NCBI GenBank assembly: GCA_963995525.1
Contig: OZ023208.1
Location: 25,322,808-25,386,807, forward strand
Length of the DNA stretch: 64,000 nucleotides
Reading direction: 5' to 3'
Origin: Escarpia spicata
Taxonomy: Eukaryota; Annelida; Polychaeta; Sabellida; Siboglinidae
The notes beneath the pieces are model-generated. The model saw only the letters and a list, made by a program, of their open reading frames with translations, made no database searches and was not told the DNA's origin. The first letter of the stretch is position 1; each line of letters begins with the position of its first letter. This document shows positions 1 to 42,625 of the stretch, piece after piece. The translations under genes were made by a program, and so were the position numbers.

Positions 1-1258
1 CCATAACACAATAGTTGATATGTGATAAAAATAACGTATTATATAAGATAATTTTAATTTCTAAGGGGAAAGACATATTTTAGTCTGTTTAATATGCCGA
101 CTGTTTTGGAACACTTGTTTGATACTTTTTCAATGTGTTTATTCCAATTTAAATTTGTATCTAAAGTAAGTCCTAAAAAATTAAATTCATCTACTCTTTC
201 AATGTTTGTACCATTTATATTGAGCATAAAGTTATCGACAGCTTTATTTTTCATGTGAAAAATCATATATTTGGATTTGTTTCTGTTTAATGATAATTTA
301 TTAATGTTTAACCATTCAATTATTTTAAGGAGTTCATCGTTTACTGCCGATTTTATATTTCTATTTGGGGAGTTACCCTGAAAATGATTGATGGTGCTAA
401 ATAAGGTGGTATCGTCGGCATACATAATAAAGTTAAACATTTCGCTAGCTTTAGGGAAATCATTAATGTATATTATGAATAATAGGGGACCAAGAATAAA
501 TCCTTGTGGTACACCAATTGTGATAGGTAGAATATTAGAACTTTCATTTTGAAATTCGGTGTATTGTCTTCTATTGCCTAAGTAGCTTTTAAATAGATTC
601 AGGGTAGGACCCTGTAATCCATAATATCTTAGTTTAGTTAATAGTATCGAGTGATCAATTGTATCGAAGGCCTTAGAGAGGTCAAGAAAAATACTGAAAG
701 GAACATAATTTTTATCAATTTGTGTAATTATTCTATCTATTAGTTCAAGTGACGCTAACTCGGTAGAGTGTTTTTTTCTAAAACCATATTGATTTTTAAC
801 AAATAGATCAGAATCATTAAAGTATGCTGTTAGTTGACTAGATATTATTTTCTCTATCACTTTTGAAATTGTTGGGAGAAGAGATATGGGTCTATAATTT
901 TTAAAATCAGATGGGTCATCTTTCTTAAAAATAGGAATTACTTTAGCGAGTTTAAGTGTATCGGGAAATATACCAGTATTTATTACTTGATTTATTACCA
1001 GGGTTAATGGTTTGATGATGGAGGGTTCAATTATTTTCAAAAGTTTACAGGAAATACCGTCATAGCCACTACTGTTTTTATTGGGAAGGCTTTCAATGGT
1101 TTTCTTGAGAGATGTACGAATGAAATGAAATGGTTTTTTTTATAGGGAATTAACCGTAATAAATTGTCATATTGATAGATAAACCATTCGTTAATAAATT
1201 TATGAAATATCTTATAAATGTTTAAGAGTATTATTCGATTTGTACTTTGCGTTGACAA
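1..1258 (-). mobile_element. Decayed non-LTR retrotransposon (jockey/CR1-like reverse transcriptase), truncated
   Basis: An open frame at 54-1040 encodes the RT core with YRPISLLPTISKVIEK, LDLSKAFDTIDH, VPQGFILGPLLFIIYIND and the catalytic MYADDTTLF. The frame continues upstream to about 1140. It then shifts in an 8-base A/T homopolymer (about 1133-1140) into a second frame ending near 1258. Below position 54 another frame shift leads into KIILYNTLFLSHINYC, the conserved segment after the RT thumb, so the copy runs off the left edge. The endonuclease half is missing at its 5' side. It lies in intron 7 of TRPN1 in the same orientation and is clearly inactive. Clade assignment beyond a jockey/CR1-type RT is not secure. 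Confidence 0.85.
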
Positions 1259-1538
1259 AAACCCAAGAGGGTAATATAGTGTTCGTCAACAATTCACACG
1301 TACATGTTACTCGTTAAACACAGTTCATTATTACATTCGCGCTTCCATTACTTGATAACACACTTTGCTTTAACAACAAACTAAAAATAAGCATAATCAC
1401 ATAAGTCTTCGAGCTGTACATTCATTTGGGCGTGTCAAACTACTTATGCAAAGAAGTTACAAAAGACAAGAAGCAAACATAACTGAAGGATATGATATAC
1501 AATGCACAACTCGACAAGCAGTCGTTGAGTGTACGAAC
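1259..1538. other. Intron 7 sequence, nothing recognised
   Basis: This short intronic stretch between the LINE remnant and exon 7 contains no ORF, repeat or RNA-like structure that I can identify. Confidence 0.4.
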
Positions 1539-30512
<28,974 letters not shown>

Positions 30513-30900
30513 GGTCACATCACAGTGGCGTCAACAACAGGACACAATGACATAACATCCTACCACATCGTGAGGAGACGGGTCCTCCCTAGTTGTTCAC
30601 GTCGCGTATCTCAGTTCTACGTGTTCTGGTCTAGCGAAGCTGGTCCGCCACTCGTCCGCTATTTCCATCTATCGATTTCATCCCCGTTGCTAAAGGCCGG
30701 CATTTCCATTGTGACGAAGCAGTACTGGTAGCGTTATCCGTGCGCGCCGTGCCGTGCTCGTCCACCGCCAGACACCCTTGGTCGTCATACACTCACCAAA
30801 GTTTTTGAACCAAACAACTATTTACACAGTTGTCCTAGCAACCGAAATCCGGCGTGCGCACAATCTGTAGTGAGCAACGTTTGATCAATAAATGACTCGG
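30513..30900 (-). promoter_or_regulatory. CpG-rich putative TRPN1 5' flank / 5' UTR
   Basis: This stretch upstream of the TRPN1 ATG keeps the high CpG density of exon 1, with many CG dinucleotides between about 30590 and 30780, before the sequence turns AT-rich. That is compatible with a CpG-island type promoter or 5' UTR. No TATA box or initiator stands out, so no start site can be assigned. Confidence 0.3.
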
Positions 30901-33900
30901 ACTCGTTTAAATGCTGTTTAATTAAGCGTCGGCGTTTGCGGTCGATCGGTATTACCGATTTATTGTACGCCTGATTGTCCGGCATGATTTAGAAGTACTT
31001 AGCAATTTGCGTGAATCACAGACTCCCGCTGGGTGGAGCGTTGAACGCAGCGATGTAGCGCGTTACTGTTGTCACAACGACTACCCGTGAGAGACGCGTT
31101 TAAAAAAAAATTAAAACACGAACACGTTGTCACGTATGAGGCATACCACAATTAAAACGACTATTTTAAATATAACCGACGGTTACAGATCCCAAATCGT
31201 GTGTCACGGGTGGCCTTCAGCAAAGTTCACAAGAGGACGCTAAATCAATCCGTATCATATCTGGTGTCACCGTCGCGCCATTAACGCGACTCGTTCTGGG
31301 AATTTAATAATACATGTCTGTGTGTAAATATTTTACTGACCAACATTGTGTGTCCGCTTGTTGTGGATTGTTTATTGCATACAACATCGGTAATCAGGGG
31401 CGCTGTTAGGGATTAGTTTGTGCACATACCAATATCTTTATTAAAAACCGGGTAGCCAAATTGGATGGATGAAAGTCGACACCATGAAATTGATTAAATG
31501 TTGTCTATTCATGTTGTGGATAATGTTTTTATTAGTATTCCCGGAAAAAAATATACATCATTACGTTCTACCTCGTGGTTCCCTTGGGAGAGGTCTAGCT
31601 CCTGTACTGCTGCACTGACTGCTCTTGTGGTAGTTGCTCTCAACTGCTCCCTGTCAGCAGCCTCCAGTCAGTTCTCTTCCTTCATAGATAATTTTTGTAA
31701 TGTGTTCACAACGGTTTAATAGCTCCCAAAGCGATCTCTTTCTTTCCACGAAAACGTCATGTAGCGATGGCTATGTACAGTCGCGGACTAAATTAGTACA
31801 TTCAACTTCCATAAAATGCGAACGTTGCTGTGCTAAGTGTAGAACTGTGCTTATGTATAATTAATGTTTAATTGCACTCCACTACGAGTGTTGGCAAAGG
31901 TCACACATACATCTATCATTGCCACGTTTCTCGTGGTATCTCGGGGAACACTACGGGCGATAAAGCATATCAGGATCTTTGAACAAATCGCTGCAATATA
32001 TATAAACTGAAGCAAATCCTCACCGTCAGGTTTAAGGGAATTTGCTTGGATGCTTCTAACGACGTCATTAATCGATCGCAAAAATTTGAATCGATTTCAG
32101 TTACCGACGTAGATAATCTTAAATACAATCTCAAATCTTATTTTGCAATACCATCATTGTGTTACGCATTGCCATGTCGTGCATTAATAGATAACACACT
32201 TTCCGTCCCAAGAAACTGTTGTACTGACCTACAACATGGTTTGGCTAAAACGCAAAGCGAAAGGTCAGTTTTGCTTACGTCTTCATTACATCAGATGCAA
32301 TGCCATTCATAGAGCACTATATGCATGAATGAGGAAATCTCCAAATTATACCAAGGCCAGCGGAAATAACAAACAGTAATTACATGTTCCCTAAATGGTA
32401 ATTTAGTCGACGTGGGAGTGTCTTCAGTTGAATAACAGAAGAGAAGACGCGGTATGTCAATGATATGTCTTTGGAGATCTTTGAAATTTAAAAATAGAAA
32501 ATGACGGAATTTATATAGACGGACCCAACAAACAGCCTCTTTCTGTATTCACACTAATCACGTAAACATATTTTAAGCACATTTTAATCTACAATTATGT
32601 TTACTGCCAAATGCAAGATTTAATCAAAACTTGTTTAACTGGAATGGTGCCCGCGTTTCGTTGAAAATGTGACGTTAACGAGGATGTCAATACTGAATTA
32701 TGGATTCCACTAAAATGTGTTTCGATAATTTCTACGGTAGACAATCTTAAGTGAACAGCTTTGAAATTTATCTGTAAAAATGCACTGTGCTACAATGTTG
32801 ATTAAAATGTGCTGAGCCATCGCGTGGTTTAAAATAGACTGTGTCACCGTATGGTTTAAAATGTACTGTGTCACTGCGTGGTCTAACGTATACTGCGTCG
32901 CCGCGAAGAAGGAGTGTGGCCAAACTGCGCGCAACCAGGCCGTTAGCCGCCGGAGACACGCTGGCATCAAAGTAATGAGTACACAATTACTTTATTGTAT
33001 TTATGCACCTAAGCTACTACATTAGAAAAGAACTGATCATTCTTTAAAAAAAACTCTGGTTATTATTTAAAATAGGTTTATACGTTAGATACTCATTACT
33101 GATGGACCGTTCCATCAAATCGTAACGTAATCGAAACGTACTGTACTGTACTGTACTGTACTGTACTGTACTGTACTGTACTGTACTGTACTGTACTGTA
33201 CTGTACTGTACTGTACTGTACTGAAATGACATTCGAGTTCTTTTTACTGCCGCTCACTAGGCAACATGCCTAGAATACTTATTTGGCTTGGGACACCAGC
33301 GTCAGCGATGTTTGGCCGCAACTACTACAGTTGGCGAGATCGTATTACCAGTGATTTTTGTTTACGATAATCAGTTATGAATAACCAAGAACATATTGCA
33401 TTCGAAAGCACGAATACTTAATGGAGCTTAGAGCGAAAACATTGCGTGACCGGACCGAAAGAAAATGACAATGATTGATGAAATTATTCTTTTTGATGGA
33501 TGGCAATGCTCTGGGATTTTTTCAATTTACCAGAGAAGACGTAATAATAAAATGGAAGAACAAACTGCCACAAGGTTATTTAAAAAATAATATATAATAT
33601 TTCAGATGTTTTGCTTGTCCTGAAATCGTAGTTTCTTCATCAACGTTAGGACCTACGTTGTCCGGATGATAGGCCAACAGCCGTTGTGCTTAACGTGTAC
33701 TCGTGAAAACGTAAAACGTATGTACAATTCAGAAGCAATTAGTTCTGGATATTTTAAATACGGTCTCCCTGGTCGGTCTCCTCTGTCACTACGTTGGTTG
33801 CAGGTAAATAATTTTCACACCACTTCTTTACTTCTGGAACCCAAACCTGCAAATTTTGTTCAATTCGCCTCCATATGGATGCTTCCGAGGTCTGCTGATT

Positions 33901-36900
33901 CAGTGTACAAGCAAAAATGCCAGTCACCTGACGGGATGCCTTGGTAGTTGGCAGTCGTGATAGTAATATTTACCAAATGTCAGAAAACACACAGCATTGT
34001 TACATAAACACCATTACGCGCTCGCAGATACTCGTTGTTTGTTCAAAATGATGAAGATCGGAGAGAAAGTGAAATTCACGTCAATCGATAGGCCATAGTC
34101 GTGACAGTGTAGACTTGTCAAATAGTATTCGTATTGCTATGTTATTTGCATGAGGGTAGACATACGCATTATTGTGTCAGCGTCTATTTCATGTTGTCTA
34201 GTCCATGATGCAGAGGCCGTTTTCCCGAAGTATTTGCCGCTCGTGAGTGGTGTGTGCAGCATAGTTAGGCAACGTTTTGCGTATAACACGCACATTACGT
34301 TTTTCGTTCTGAACAACTGATTTACACCATAAAAGGTGAGAATATTGACATATATGGGGTATTTTGAAAAGGATGTAAGTATTACGTCCTATTTGTAGGG
34401 TCATAGGTTAATCCCTAAAAGTTTGGCGCTTGAGGTTCAAGCCGTTTAAGAAGAAAACGTTAACATACCCGCATACATACACAAGCTCGATTATAAGTAG
34501 ATGATTCTCTATTTAACATGTATGTTGTGTTTGGCAGATGTTGACAGATTTACGTAGTAGTCGCGCGTAGTGTCCAATCCACTAGAGACCATCGATATAT
34601 CTGCTTCATACATTAAAACATATTCAACCACCGCTCAAAATTTCTTCTTGCGTAAACAGCGTACATTACACGAATACATATGTCGACTGCTGACATTGCC
34701 ACCCAGCATGTCACACAAATCCCCGAATAGTGAACTGGGATAACTCCGAGACATTGCTTGATGATGTATTACGTGATGCTCGTATCCGTTTCCATAGTAA
34801 TTGGGCCTCGCTTTCGACGCGTTGTCATGGAAACAAGCTGTTTCTTCTTAAACACATTTCATCAACAACAACATGGTTAATTAAAACACATATGGGCGAT
34901 CACGTTGTTATAGATATAATACTGTATAACTCGATTTTACGAGAAAAAAAACGAACTGACTACCTTCCTTTAACTATAGACAAAATGTATTATCGCTGAA
35001 TCAGAAACCCGCCCCGAATGCAAATCTCGCCGCAGTTTGTACACCGAGCTCCCATTTTACGTGCATTGTTATATAGCGCCTGTCACCAGTTATGAGCAGT
35101 TCTAGAAAAATCTAATCAAAAGCCGCAAACACACATGGTCTACTGAAGCCTTTTTAAAAATCCAGACTGTGAAAAACATACGCTGCCCGCTGGAAGCGAT
35201 CGCTCAGTGTAGCTTTAATTTGGTTGTCAGTAATCGATTTCTGAGTTCCGCTAATATTTGTTCTACGACTCTACGAGAAAGCGGCTTATTCGGGTGGCTG
35301 GAGAATGTGTTTGCTGCGCCAATGCATCGCAGATCCGCATTGCTTCCAATAGTCGCGTTACAGTTGCACTCAGTTGACATTTTGGTTGACATTTAGGTTC
35401 ACAAAAACGTAGTATGCCTTTAGTTGCCTACACCATCGGTTCTTAAGCCCTGCGGCGCTACTCAAAACCTGTTCTTTTGAGTTGCAAGGGGTGCTTCCTT
35501 TCTGCTTCAAAAATGCTGTGAACGACGCTGATTTGGTGACGCCTAGCTTCGCGTCCAGTAAGTACGTTTCATAAATGTTCTAAGTTTTTTATTTATTTAT
35601 GTTATGCTGTGAAGGCATAGGTCACCAAGCAAGTTCCACGACCGGAATTTGAGTCTCCGTCAAAAAAAGATTAAGAATAGCAAAAACTCACAGCTAATTT
35701 AAACATAAATGGGTGTATTATTGTTGAGATGTGTTTTGGGATATTATTGGGGTGCGTTTTGATATATATATAATCGGGGTGTGTTTTGGGATGTAGCTGA
35801 GGTGTGTTTTGGGATATAGGTGTTGTATGTTTTATGATGAATGTGGGTAGTGTTTTGTGATATAGTTGGGGCGTGTTTTGGGTCATGCGACAAGTGACAT
35901 TAATTAGCCTGATCACAAATACATTCCGAAACGAGGTTCCCATTACGAGTGCATGCTGCTGTGGTGAAATGTATGACTACTAACAGTGTTGCTGTAGGAA
36001 CATAATGCACACACTAGACCATGCTGCCAAGACGCTGATAGAATGTAAAGTCATGCTACACGCTACACTATTAGTTATCGAAAACGTTTATTTTGAAGAG
36101 TTCGGTTCCTTTCGCATGCCCCGTAAGTGGAATACCTACTGTTTACGCCTCAATAATGGTGGGGTGCTTTAAGCAGCACACGTGCTGACTTTCCAATATC
36201 ACATGTTCAAAAATATATGTTCAAATGTATTATATATCCAAAAGTTATTGTCCGGTGTGGGAAAACCACCATTGTGTCAATTACATTTCCTGAATGGGAA
36301 TGGAAAAATCGTGAATTCTCTTTGAAATTTGTAAAAAAAATCGTGAGATCTCCAGAAAAAACGCGAGACTTTGATGTCCGTGCATTTAGAGTGAAGTCAC
36401 GTGAAGTAAGATTTGTTTGAATTTTATTCACAAATCGTGAGATCTCACGAAAAATCGTGAAACCTGGAGCTAGACATTTGTCCACCAGAACGTCACTGGA
36501 TCGTGGCTGCCGAGTACCAAAGGGAAAAAATGTTACCGCCAGGGCGGGCTCAGGCCGTGCCTGCTGCGTGATTGATTGATCGACAGGATATTTAAAAAAA
36601 CATCGCACGATATATTGCTGCACTTACGTTGCACTGGAAACAACTAAGTGATTGATTTGCTAGAAAGTTTTTGCAATATAAATTGATGATTTGATGAGGA
36701 AAGGGGAATGTTACTTCCAACTGTTCCATTTGAGGATTTCTAAACAAAAGAATAATTGCCGCGCCCTGAAGCTACATTTTTGACAAATGACAATATTTTG
36801 CGTAGCATCAAAGCGCAGTATGAGTATATTCCGTGAAATGCCAACAACAAATAGGCATAGCCACATGTATAACTGGTGTCTTTGATTTTATTTATATATA

Positions 36901-37123
36901 ACCACATTTGGTCGACAATGCCTTGACACGGCGCAATTCACACGACCATTGTGTGGTGTAGATGTTTTAAAGTAATTTATACCCTATATTCCTCTTTTTA
37001 CGAATGCCGATTTTTATCACCGCACCATAAAGTATCTTCTTGTTTCGTTAAACCCGTTTAATGACGCTAACGGTGTTCTCGTTATTACTTGATATTATTT
37101 ATTGAAGAACTTCTATAATACAA
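30901..37123. other. Intergenic, 6.2 kb upstream of TRPN1
   Basis: I find no gene. Minor repeats: a roughly 27-bp degenerate minisatellite at about 32765-32905 (actgtgtcaccgtatggttt-like units), the CTGTA array at 33137-33223, and a degenerate ggtgtgttttggga array at about 35710-35885. The minus-strand ORF at 35204-35392 (begins MSTKMSTECNCNATIG) has an even composition but no family that I recognise. Confidence 0.4.
33137..33223. repeat. (CTGTA)n pentanucleotide array
   Basis: About 17 perfect pentamer units, the same motif as at 18898-18972. Confidence 0.95.
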
Positions 37124-37310
37124 AAGTAAGTTCTTATATAGCGCGATATCCAGTCCTTAGAACGGTTCAAAACGCGTTTCCATACACCCCCTTGCAGACG
37201 TATTTAACATCTCGATTTATCTGGAAGCATTCAGCCACGCGGCAATTACTGCACAAAGAATATATTTGAACTCGAGCAAGCGTGAGGATTTCAACTTGGA
37301 TTCTCTCGAT
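37124..37310 (-). repeat. SINE fragment
   Basis: Begins aaagtaagttcttatatagcgc like the other copies, continues through atctggaagcattcagcca and ends near a decayed head (ttggattctctcgat). Confidence 0.7.
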
Positions 37311-37875
37311 ATATTTGCATTACCGCACCCTACTTAGAGGGGTTCTTTTGAAAAAAATGTCGACAAATGGCCGGTTGTCGAACAAATTACATAATGTGTC
37401 ACATCACTGTAGAGTATTTACTATTCAAAGTGAAGTTGCTTGGCACATAGCGAATAGGTTTATAGGTCTATTGTATATAAAATAAATCGACGTTAATTAA
37501 TTACCATGCGTGGATAAACATAAATTACATATTAACGTTGAAACTGGTTTAATGGACTGGGTGTTGATGATTGATTGATTGATTAAAGCACTTTCGTCGT
37601 AAAGCAAGTTCCAGCGTAAAATCTCCAACAGCAGCTCACCGCGTCTTCCGATGTCAAGATCCGAGACAGCGTGACATGACAGCGCGACACGAGAAGCGTG
37701 CAGAACCGCTGATGAATTTCGTGGATTTCAACAACAAAAGTATACAGGTATACATACTACTGCGATTTAAGTTCAAGGCGCAGTTCTGTCTTATTAGGCC
37801 TATCCAAATTTAATATGTTCGACGTACATTCTAATGGACGTCTAATGCCGCAAGTATATCATGGTTGTCATACAG
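37311..37875. other. Intergenic, nothing recognised
   Basis: No gene or repeat identified between the SINE fragment and the hAT-like element. Confidence 0.35.
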
Positions 37876-38285
37876 CAGGGGCCGGCAACCTTTTTAAATG
37901 GAGGGCTAAATAAGTTATAGGAGATTTTTATATTGCGCATTCATCTTTGCCAGGAGGCGCTTGAACTGCTTAAGGTTTAGGCCACGAGCGCGAACCTAGT
38001 TCACGGTTTTCACGACAGCGCTCTGTATCTTTTGCATTTTCATTGATTTGCTGTGTACAGGCTATTACGTTGGATAAATGATGCCACGGGTATAAAGAGA
38101 TTCACAGTGGCACCTGCATCGTGTCGATCCTTTTCAATCAACGAAACAACTAATTTCTTCCTCCCACAAAAAGTGTACCGCGCGAATGTATGTATAATAT
38201 TTATTTATTGTCATACCGCGGGCATCTGCCTGATAGTCCGCGGTCCGCATGCAATGGGTTCGCGGGCTGCAGATCGCCGGCCCTG
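37876..38285. mobile_element. Non-autonomous hAT-like transposon, 410 bp
   Basis: The left end is caggggccggcaacc. The right end is gatcgccggccctg, whose complement reads cagggccggcgatc, giving imperfect terminal inverted repeats of the CAGGG(G)CCGGC type common in hAT elements. The flanking 8 bp are TCATACAG on the left and CCATGCAG on the right (6 of 8 identical). This fits the 8-bp hAT target duplication with two later changes. No transposase is encoded. Confidence 0.72.
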
Positions 38286-38611
38286 CCATGCAGGATGTGA
38301 TAGAATCATCCGAATTTATGTTTACTGATTAAACTCTACGAGAATCGTAGAAAGTATAACATTAATAGACCTACCCGAAAACAGTATATATCTAGGCGTA
38401 TACTAAGACTAAGCCATCTTGAAAGTAAAGAGACTACACACAATCGTAGTTTCTCTTATATCTATAATGGTCTACTATCACCATAGGTCTATAAGAGGGG
38501 TATCAGAATAAAAGTAGACCCTTGTAAATGTAATTTCTAAAATTTTACCCGAACAGGGACCAAACGTTTGTTCTACCACGTTTTGAGCTAGTGCAATAGT
38601 TTATGTATGCT

Positions 38612-38677
38612 CAAAATTTATATATATATATATATTATATATATGTATATATATAATATATATATATATATCAAGTT

Positions 38678-38712
<35 letters not shown>
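38612..38712. repeat. (AT)n tract with tatatat hairpins
   Basis: AT microsatellite interrupted by short tgtatat and caagtttg segments, directly before the LINE remnant. Confidence 0.9.
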
Positions 38713-38713
<1 letters not shown>

Positions 38714-38786
38714 CGTTAAACGACATGCAGAAAAGCGCGTTTGTTTTCAAATTCGAAACGCGAATAACACAATTTGCCTTTTTTAT

Positions 38787-40080
38787 TACCAAACCGCAAC
38801 CTTGAACGAGAAAGACACCGCACACAAAGCATGGAAACGCTCACATTCGTTATCTGATTACCAAATATTTTCTGAACTACGAAACATTTAAAAGAAATTT
38901 AAGAGATAAAGGTATTGTGATTACATATCGGAAATTGAAAAGACCGTCAAACAAAACACCAAACGTCTATTCAGTTTTGCCAAAAGCAAACGTAAAACTT
39001 CCTAACTCAATGGTATATAAAGGCACTGAGGCAGACAGTCCAGCCGACATAGCAGAACTATTTTCTGACCACTTCGAATCTGCCTTTACATTAGTAGATA
39101 ACCTTATTTATCCAAGTATTCCCTCCTATCAATCCGACTCAGTGACTAATATCAGTGTGTCTTATGATGATGTCATCGGAGTACTAAGAACCACCGATGT
39201 CAACAAAGCATGCGGTCCTGACAATATATCAGGTGTAATCCTTAGGGAATATGCTGCCGGATTAGCAGGTCCACTAACTATGCTTTTAATATATCCTTAA
39301 ACTGTGGAACGTTTCCAACTTGTTTTAAAAGAGCAAATGTTGTTCCTGTGTACAAGAAGGGAGATAAACGAAATGTGTGCAACTACAGACCTATCTCTCT
39401 CTTACCGCTATTTAACAGTTTTTGAGAAAGTTGTATACGAATCATTGTATGAGCATGTGCGTAATACAATTTCGGGCAACCAACACGGATTTGTGAGGTG
39501 TAGAAGTACAGTATATAATCTAGCTTGTTACTTGAACGCCATTTTTGAATCTATTGACAACAAGAAACAGGTTGATTCTGTTTATTTGGATTTCATTAAA
39601 GCCTTTGATTCAGTATGCCACCCATTGTTAATTCACAAGCTTAGATCATATGGCTATTCCGGGCAATGCATAGAGTGGTTGCAGTCTTACCTTGTCAACC
39701 GAAAACAACGTGTGGTCCTCGAAGGCAAAACATCTGACTGGAAGCCAGTGTTGTCTGGTGTACCACAAGGTTCACAAATTGGACCACTTCTGTTTATCTT
39801 GTATATTAACGATCTCACTAACCATGTTGATTCATGTGAAATGCCATTGTATGCTGATGATTCCAAATTGTTTAAAGAAATTACGTCGGTGACCGATTGT
39901 CAGTTGGTGCAGAAGGATCTGGACAGTGTATATCTTTGGTGTGAGACATGGCACCTTAAACTTAACGTTGAGAAATGCTGCATAATGTAATTCACTAACA
40001 AAAAGAAACGTATATCCTATGACTACACGATTTTAAGCCAGTCTCTGCCCAAGGTCACCGCTGTCAAAGATGTTGATGGC
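38787..40080 (+). mobile_element. Decayed LINE (jockey/CR1-like ORF2, linker and RT)
   Basis: The sequence first encodes HKAWKRSHSLSDYQIFSELRN, the linker between endonuclease and RT. After a break near 38889 an open frame (38917-39300) carries KACGPDNISGVILREY. A shift near 39287 leads into NVVPVYKKGDKRN and YRPISLLPLF. A second shift near 39405-39425 leads into the frame ending at 39990, with LDFIKAFDSVCH, SGVPQGSQIGPLLFILYIND and LYADDSKLF. After its stop the thumb region is still readable as far as VTAVKDV near 40075. At least three breaks make it inactive. The endonuclease is missing, so it is 5' truncated. Confidence 0.88.
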
Positions 40081-40339
40081 GATACCCAGGTATTACTAGT
40101 AGTAGCACCAGCTGTAGACCTGGTTGTAAATCCATTGGTCATCAGTGTAGTAATCGGATTTAAATGGCTTCCTCTTGATTGTGACAGGACGGCGCACCTG
40201 TGTAGTCCATCTGCAACGTGTTTGTCTACTAGTGGAGTTTGTCTAGGTCAGATTGAACAGCTTTTGTGTTGGGATTGTATTCCTTCTAGTAGTAATATAG
40301 GTGGTGTACGAGTTACGCTGGCGCGCCCTGGAGCAAATC

Positions 40340-40740
40340 CCATGTTAAAAGATAGGGATTTTCCACCGGGGCGCGCCCGGATTAAAGGATAGGGAATTTT
40401 TTTATCGCATGTTAAAAGATAGGGATTTTCCACCGGGGCGCGCCCGGGTTAAAGGATAGGGAATTTTTTACCCCATGTTAAAGGATAGGGATTTCCACCA
40501 GTGCGCGCCCGGGTTAAAGGATAGGCCATTTTTACCCCATGTTAAAGGATAGGGATTTCCCCCAGTGCGCTCCCGGGTTAAAGGATAGGGAATTTTTTTT
40601 CCATGTTAAGAGATAGGGAATTTTCCCCATGTTAAAGGATAGGAGCTATTATCGTAAACGCATACGACGAAATTCTGAATTTTCTCCATGTTAAGAGATA
40701 GGAAATTTTCATCATGCATAGGAGCTATTATCGTAAAGGT
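40340..40740. repeat. Left subterminal iteron-like array of the palindrome
   Basis: About six units of 60-67 bp carry ccatgttaaaggatagggat and gcgcgcccgggttaaaggat, so a GTTAAAGGATAGGG-like core appears about a dozen times. Outer units are best preserved; inner units lose the GC-rich half. Confidence 0.88.
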
Positions 40741-40969
40741 ATGCGACCACTTTTTGACAAAAATAAATATACCGAACAGCATTTGAATATGTCATACACG
40801 AGATTGCTTGGCCCGTAGGCCGAGGCTCTGCCAAGGGACCGAGCCCTTATTTGGTTGACGATAACATGTCTAAAATGTGGTGTTATAATGAGGCTTAATT
40901 TATAATAAAAGGATTATAAATTCAACGGAGGTCGTTTTATCTGGACATGTTTGTTTGTTGCGAGCGTGA

Positions 40970-41480
40970 GCGTGCGCACCCTGTATGACGTCATCAAACT
41001 GCTGCGCGCAGTAATTTTGTACGCGAGGTGAGTTGGTTAAACAGGTAGTGATTTGGTTAGCCATAGTTTTGAGCTTTCGCACTTGAATGTAATCCCATCA
41101 TCAGGGTCAATGACGTCATCAAACTGCTACGCGCAGTAATTTTGTGCGCGAGGTAAGTTGGTCAAGCAGGTAGTGCTTTGGTTAGACCTTGTTTTGAACT
41201 TGCGCGTATGTAATGTAACCCCTTCATGTGACGTCATGATGCAGTGACATCGTTAAACTATAAACTGCTACGCGCCGTAATTTTGTGCGCAAGGTGAGTT
41301 ATACAGGTAGTGATTTGGTTAGCCATCGTTTTGAACTTGTGCACTTGAATATAAGCCCATCATGTGACGTTGTGGTCAGTAACGTTGTGTTACAGCGAGT
41401 GGAAAATTTCCCTGTAAAATATAATTCTAGAAGTTTCTTTGATAATTTTAAACAGGTAGCGCTTTGGTTAGCCATTGTTT
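40970..41480. repeat. About 130-170 bp tandem units in the left arm
   Basis: Units with aaactgctacgcgcagtaattttgtgcgcgaggt, then caggtagtg(c/a)tttggttag, recur three to four times. The mirror set is at about 47040-47520. Confidence 0.8.
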
Positions 41481-42625
41481 TGAGCTTTCGCGTTTGAATA
41501 TAATTCCATCATGTAACGTTATGGTCAATTCCCCTGTAAAATGTCATTCTAGAAGTTTCTTTGGTAATTTTTTCAGTACACTACAAAACTGACACTACTA
41601 ACTGGTATAAACTCGTAATGAATGTTCTGTGTGTTGGAAGAACAGCCGGGTATTGACATATAACATTTATACTTATCAGCTGTATCTCACTTGAGTGCCC
41701 ACTTGAAAACTGATCGCAAACTGGTTCCAAACTGTTTTTAAGTGATATTCCCTGTGCAAGTGATAACGACTCGGTGGCCTTGACACTAAAGTCGGCAAAC
41801 CTCTTTTTCGAAACAGACGCGTAACAAAGTGAAGCGTCATGTTAGAACAGTACAGTCATATTAGCTATCATTAGTAAGAACTATATCGAACACTGGCTAT
41901 AAACAAACCGGTATAATCCTTTTACCTATAACATTAGCTAACATCGACATTTGTACTTACCAGACTTTGTATTAATATCGATATAGTTAACACTCTTTTG
42001 TGAGAATGTGGTTGGCTCTGTTTTGAAGTGGTATTTCCTGTCCAAGTTTCATCTGTACCTAGAGATCAACAATATTGTTTCAACCTTTTAGTATGCTAGC
42101 ATTCTTAACCTATACGTATGTACGTATGTATATGTGCGAGACACGTTGTCAACTCAGTGATAGTGACCTTGACACTAAAGTTGCCAAACCTATTTTTTTT
42201 CGAAACAGGCGCGTAACAAAGTGAAGCGTTATGATAGAACAGTACAGGGACATAATAATCTCCCAGATAAGATGTACCAGTATTTATATAGTTTATCGTA
42301 TTAATGGTCAAGTGTATACATGTCCATTAGAACAGCCATACTGTAGTGTTTAAAGTCATGCTTCTTCGGTAAAACCTTTCAAACTTGCTTCTGTCGTAAA
42401 ACACCTAACCGGGCATCGGTATAGGTAGCGATTAAATTCGTGTCTCTTACAAAACCCGTACTCGAGACGTGTCTGGACTTGTTTGTTTGTTGCGGGCGTG
42501 CAAGACTCTGTATCAATGTCTAGTCTCTGGTTCTTGTAGTTATGGAGCGTGACATGTAAATACATTTGTGTTATACACGAATAAAATGTGCAAACCTTAT
42601 CTTGTCTTTTTTCGTAGTGTGATGC

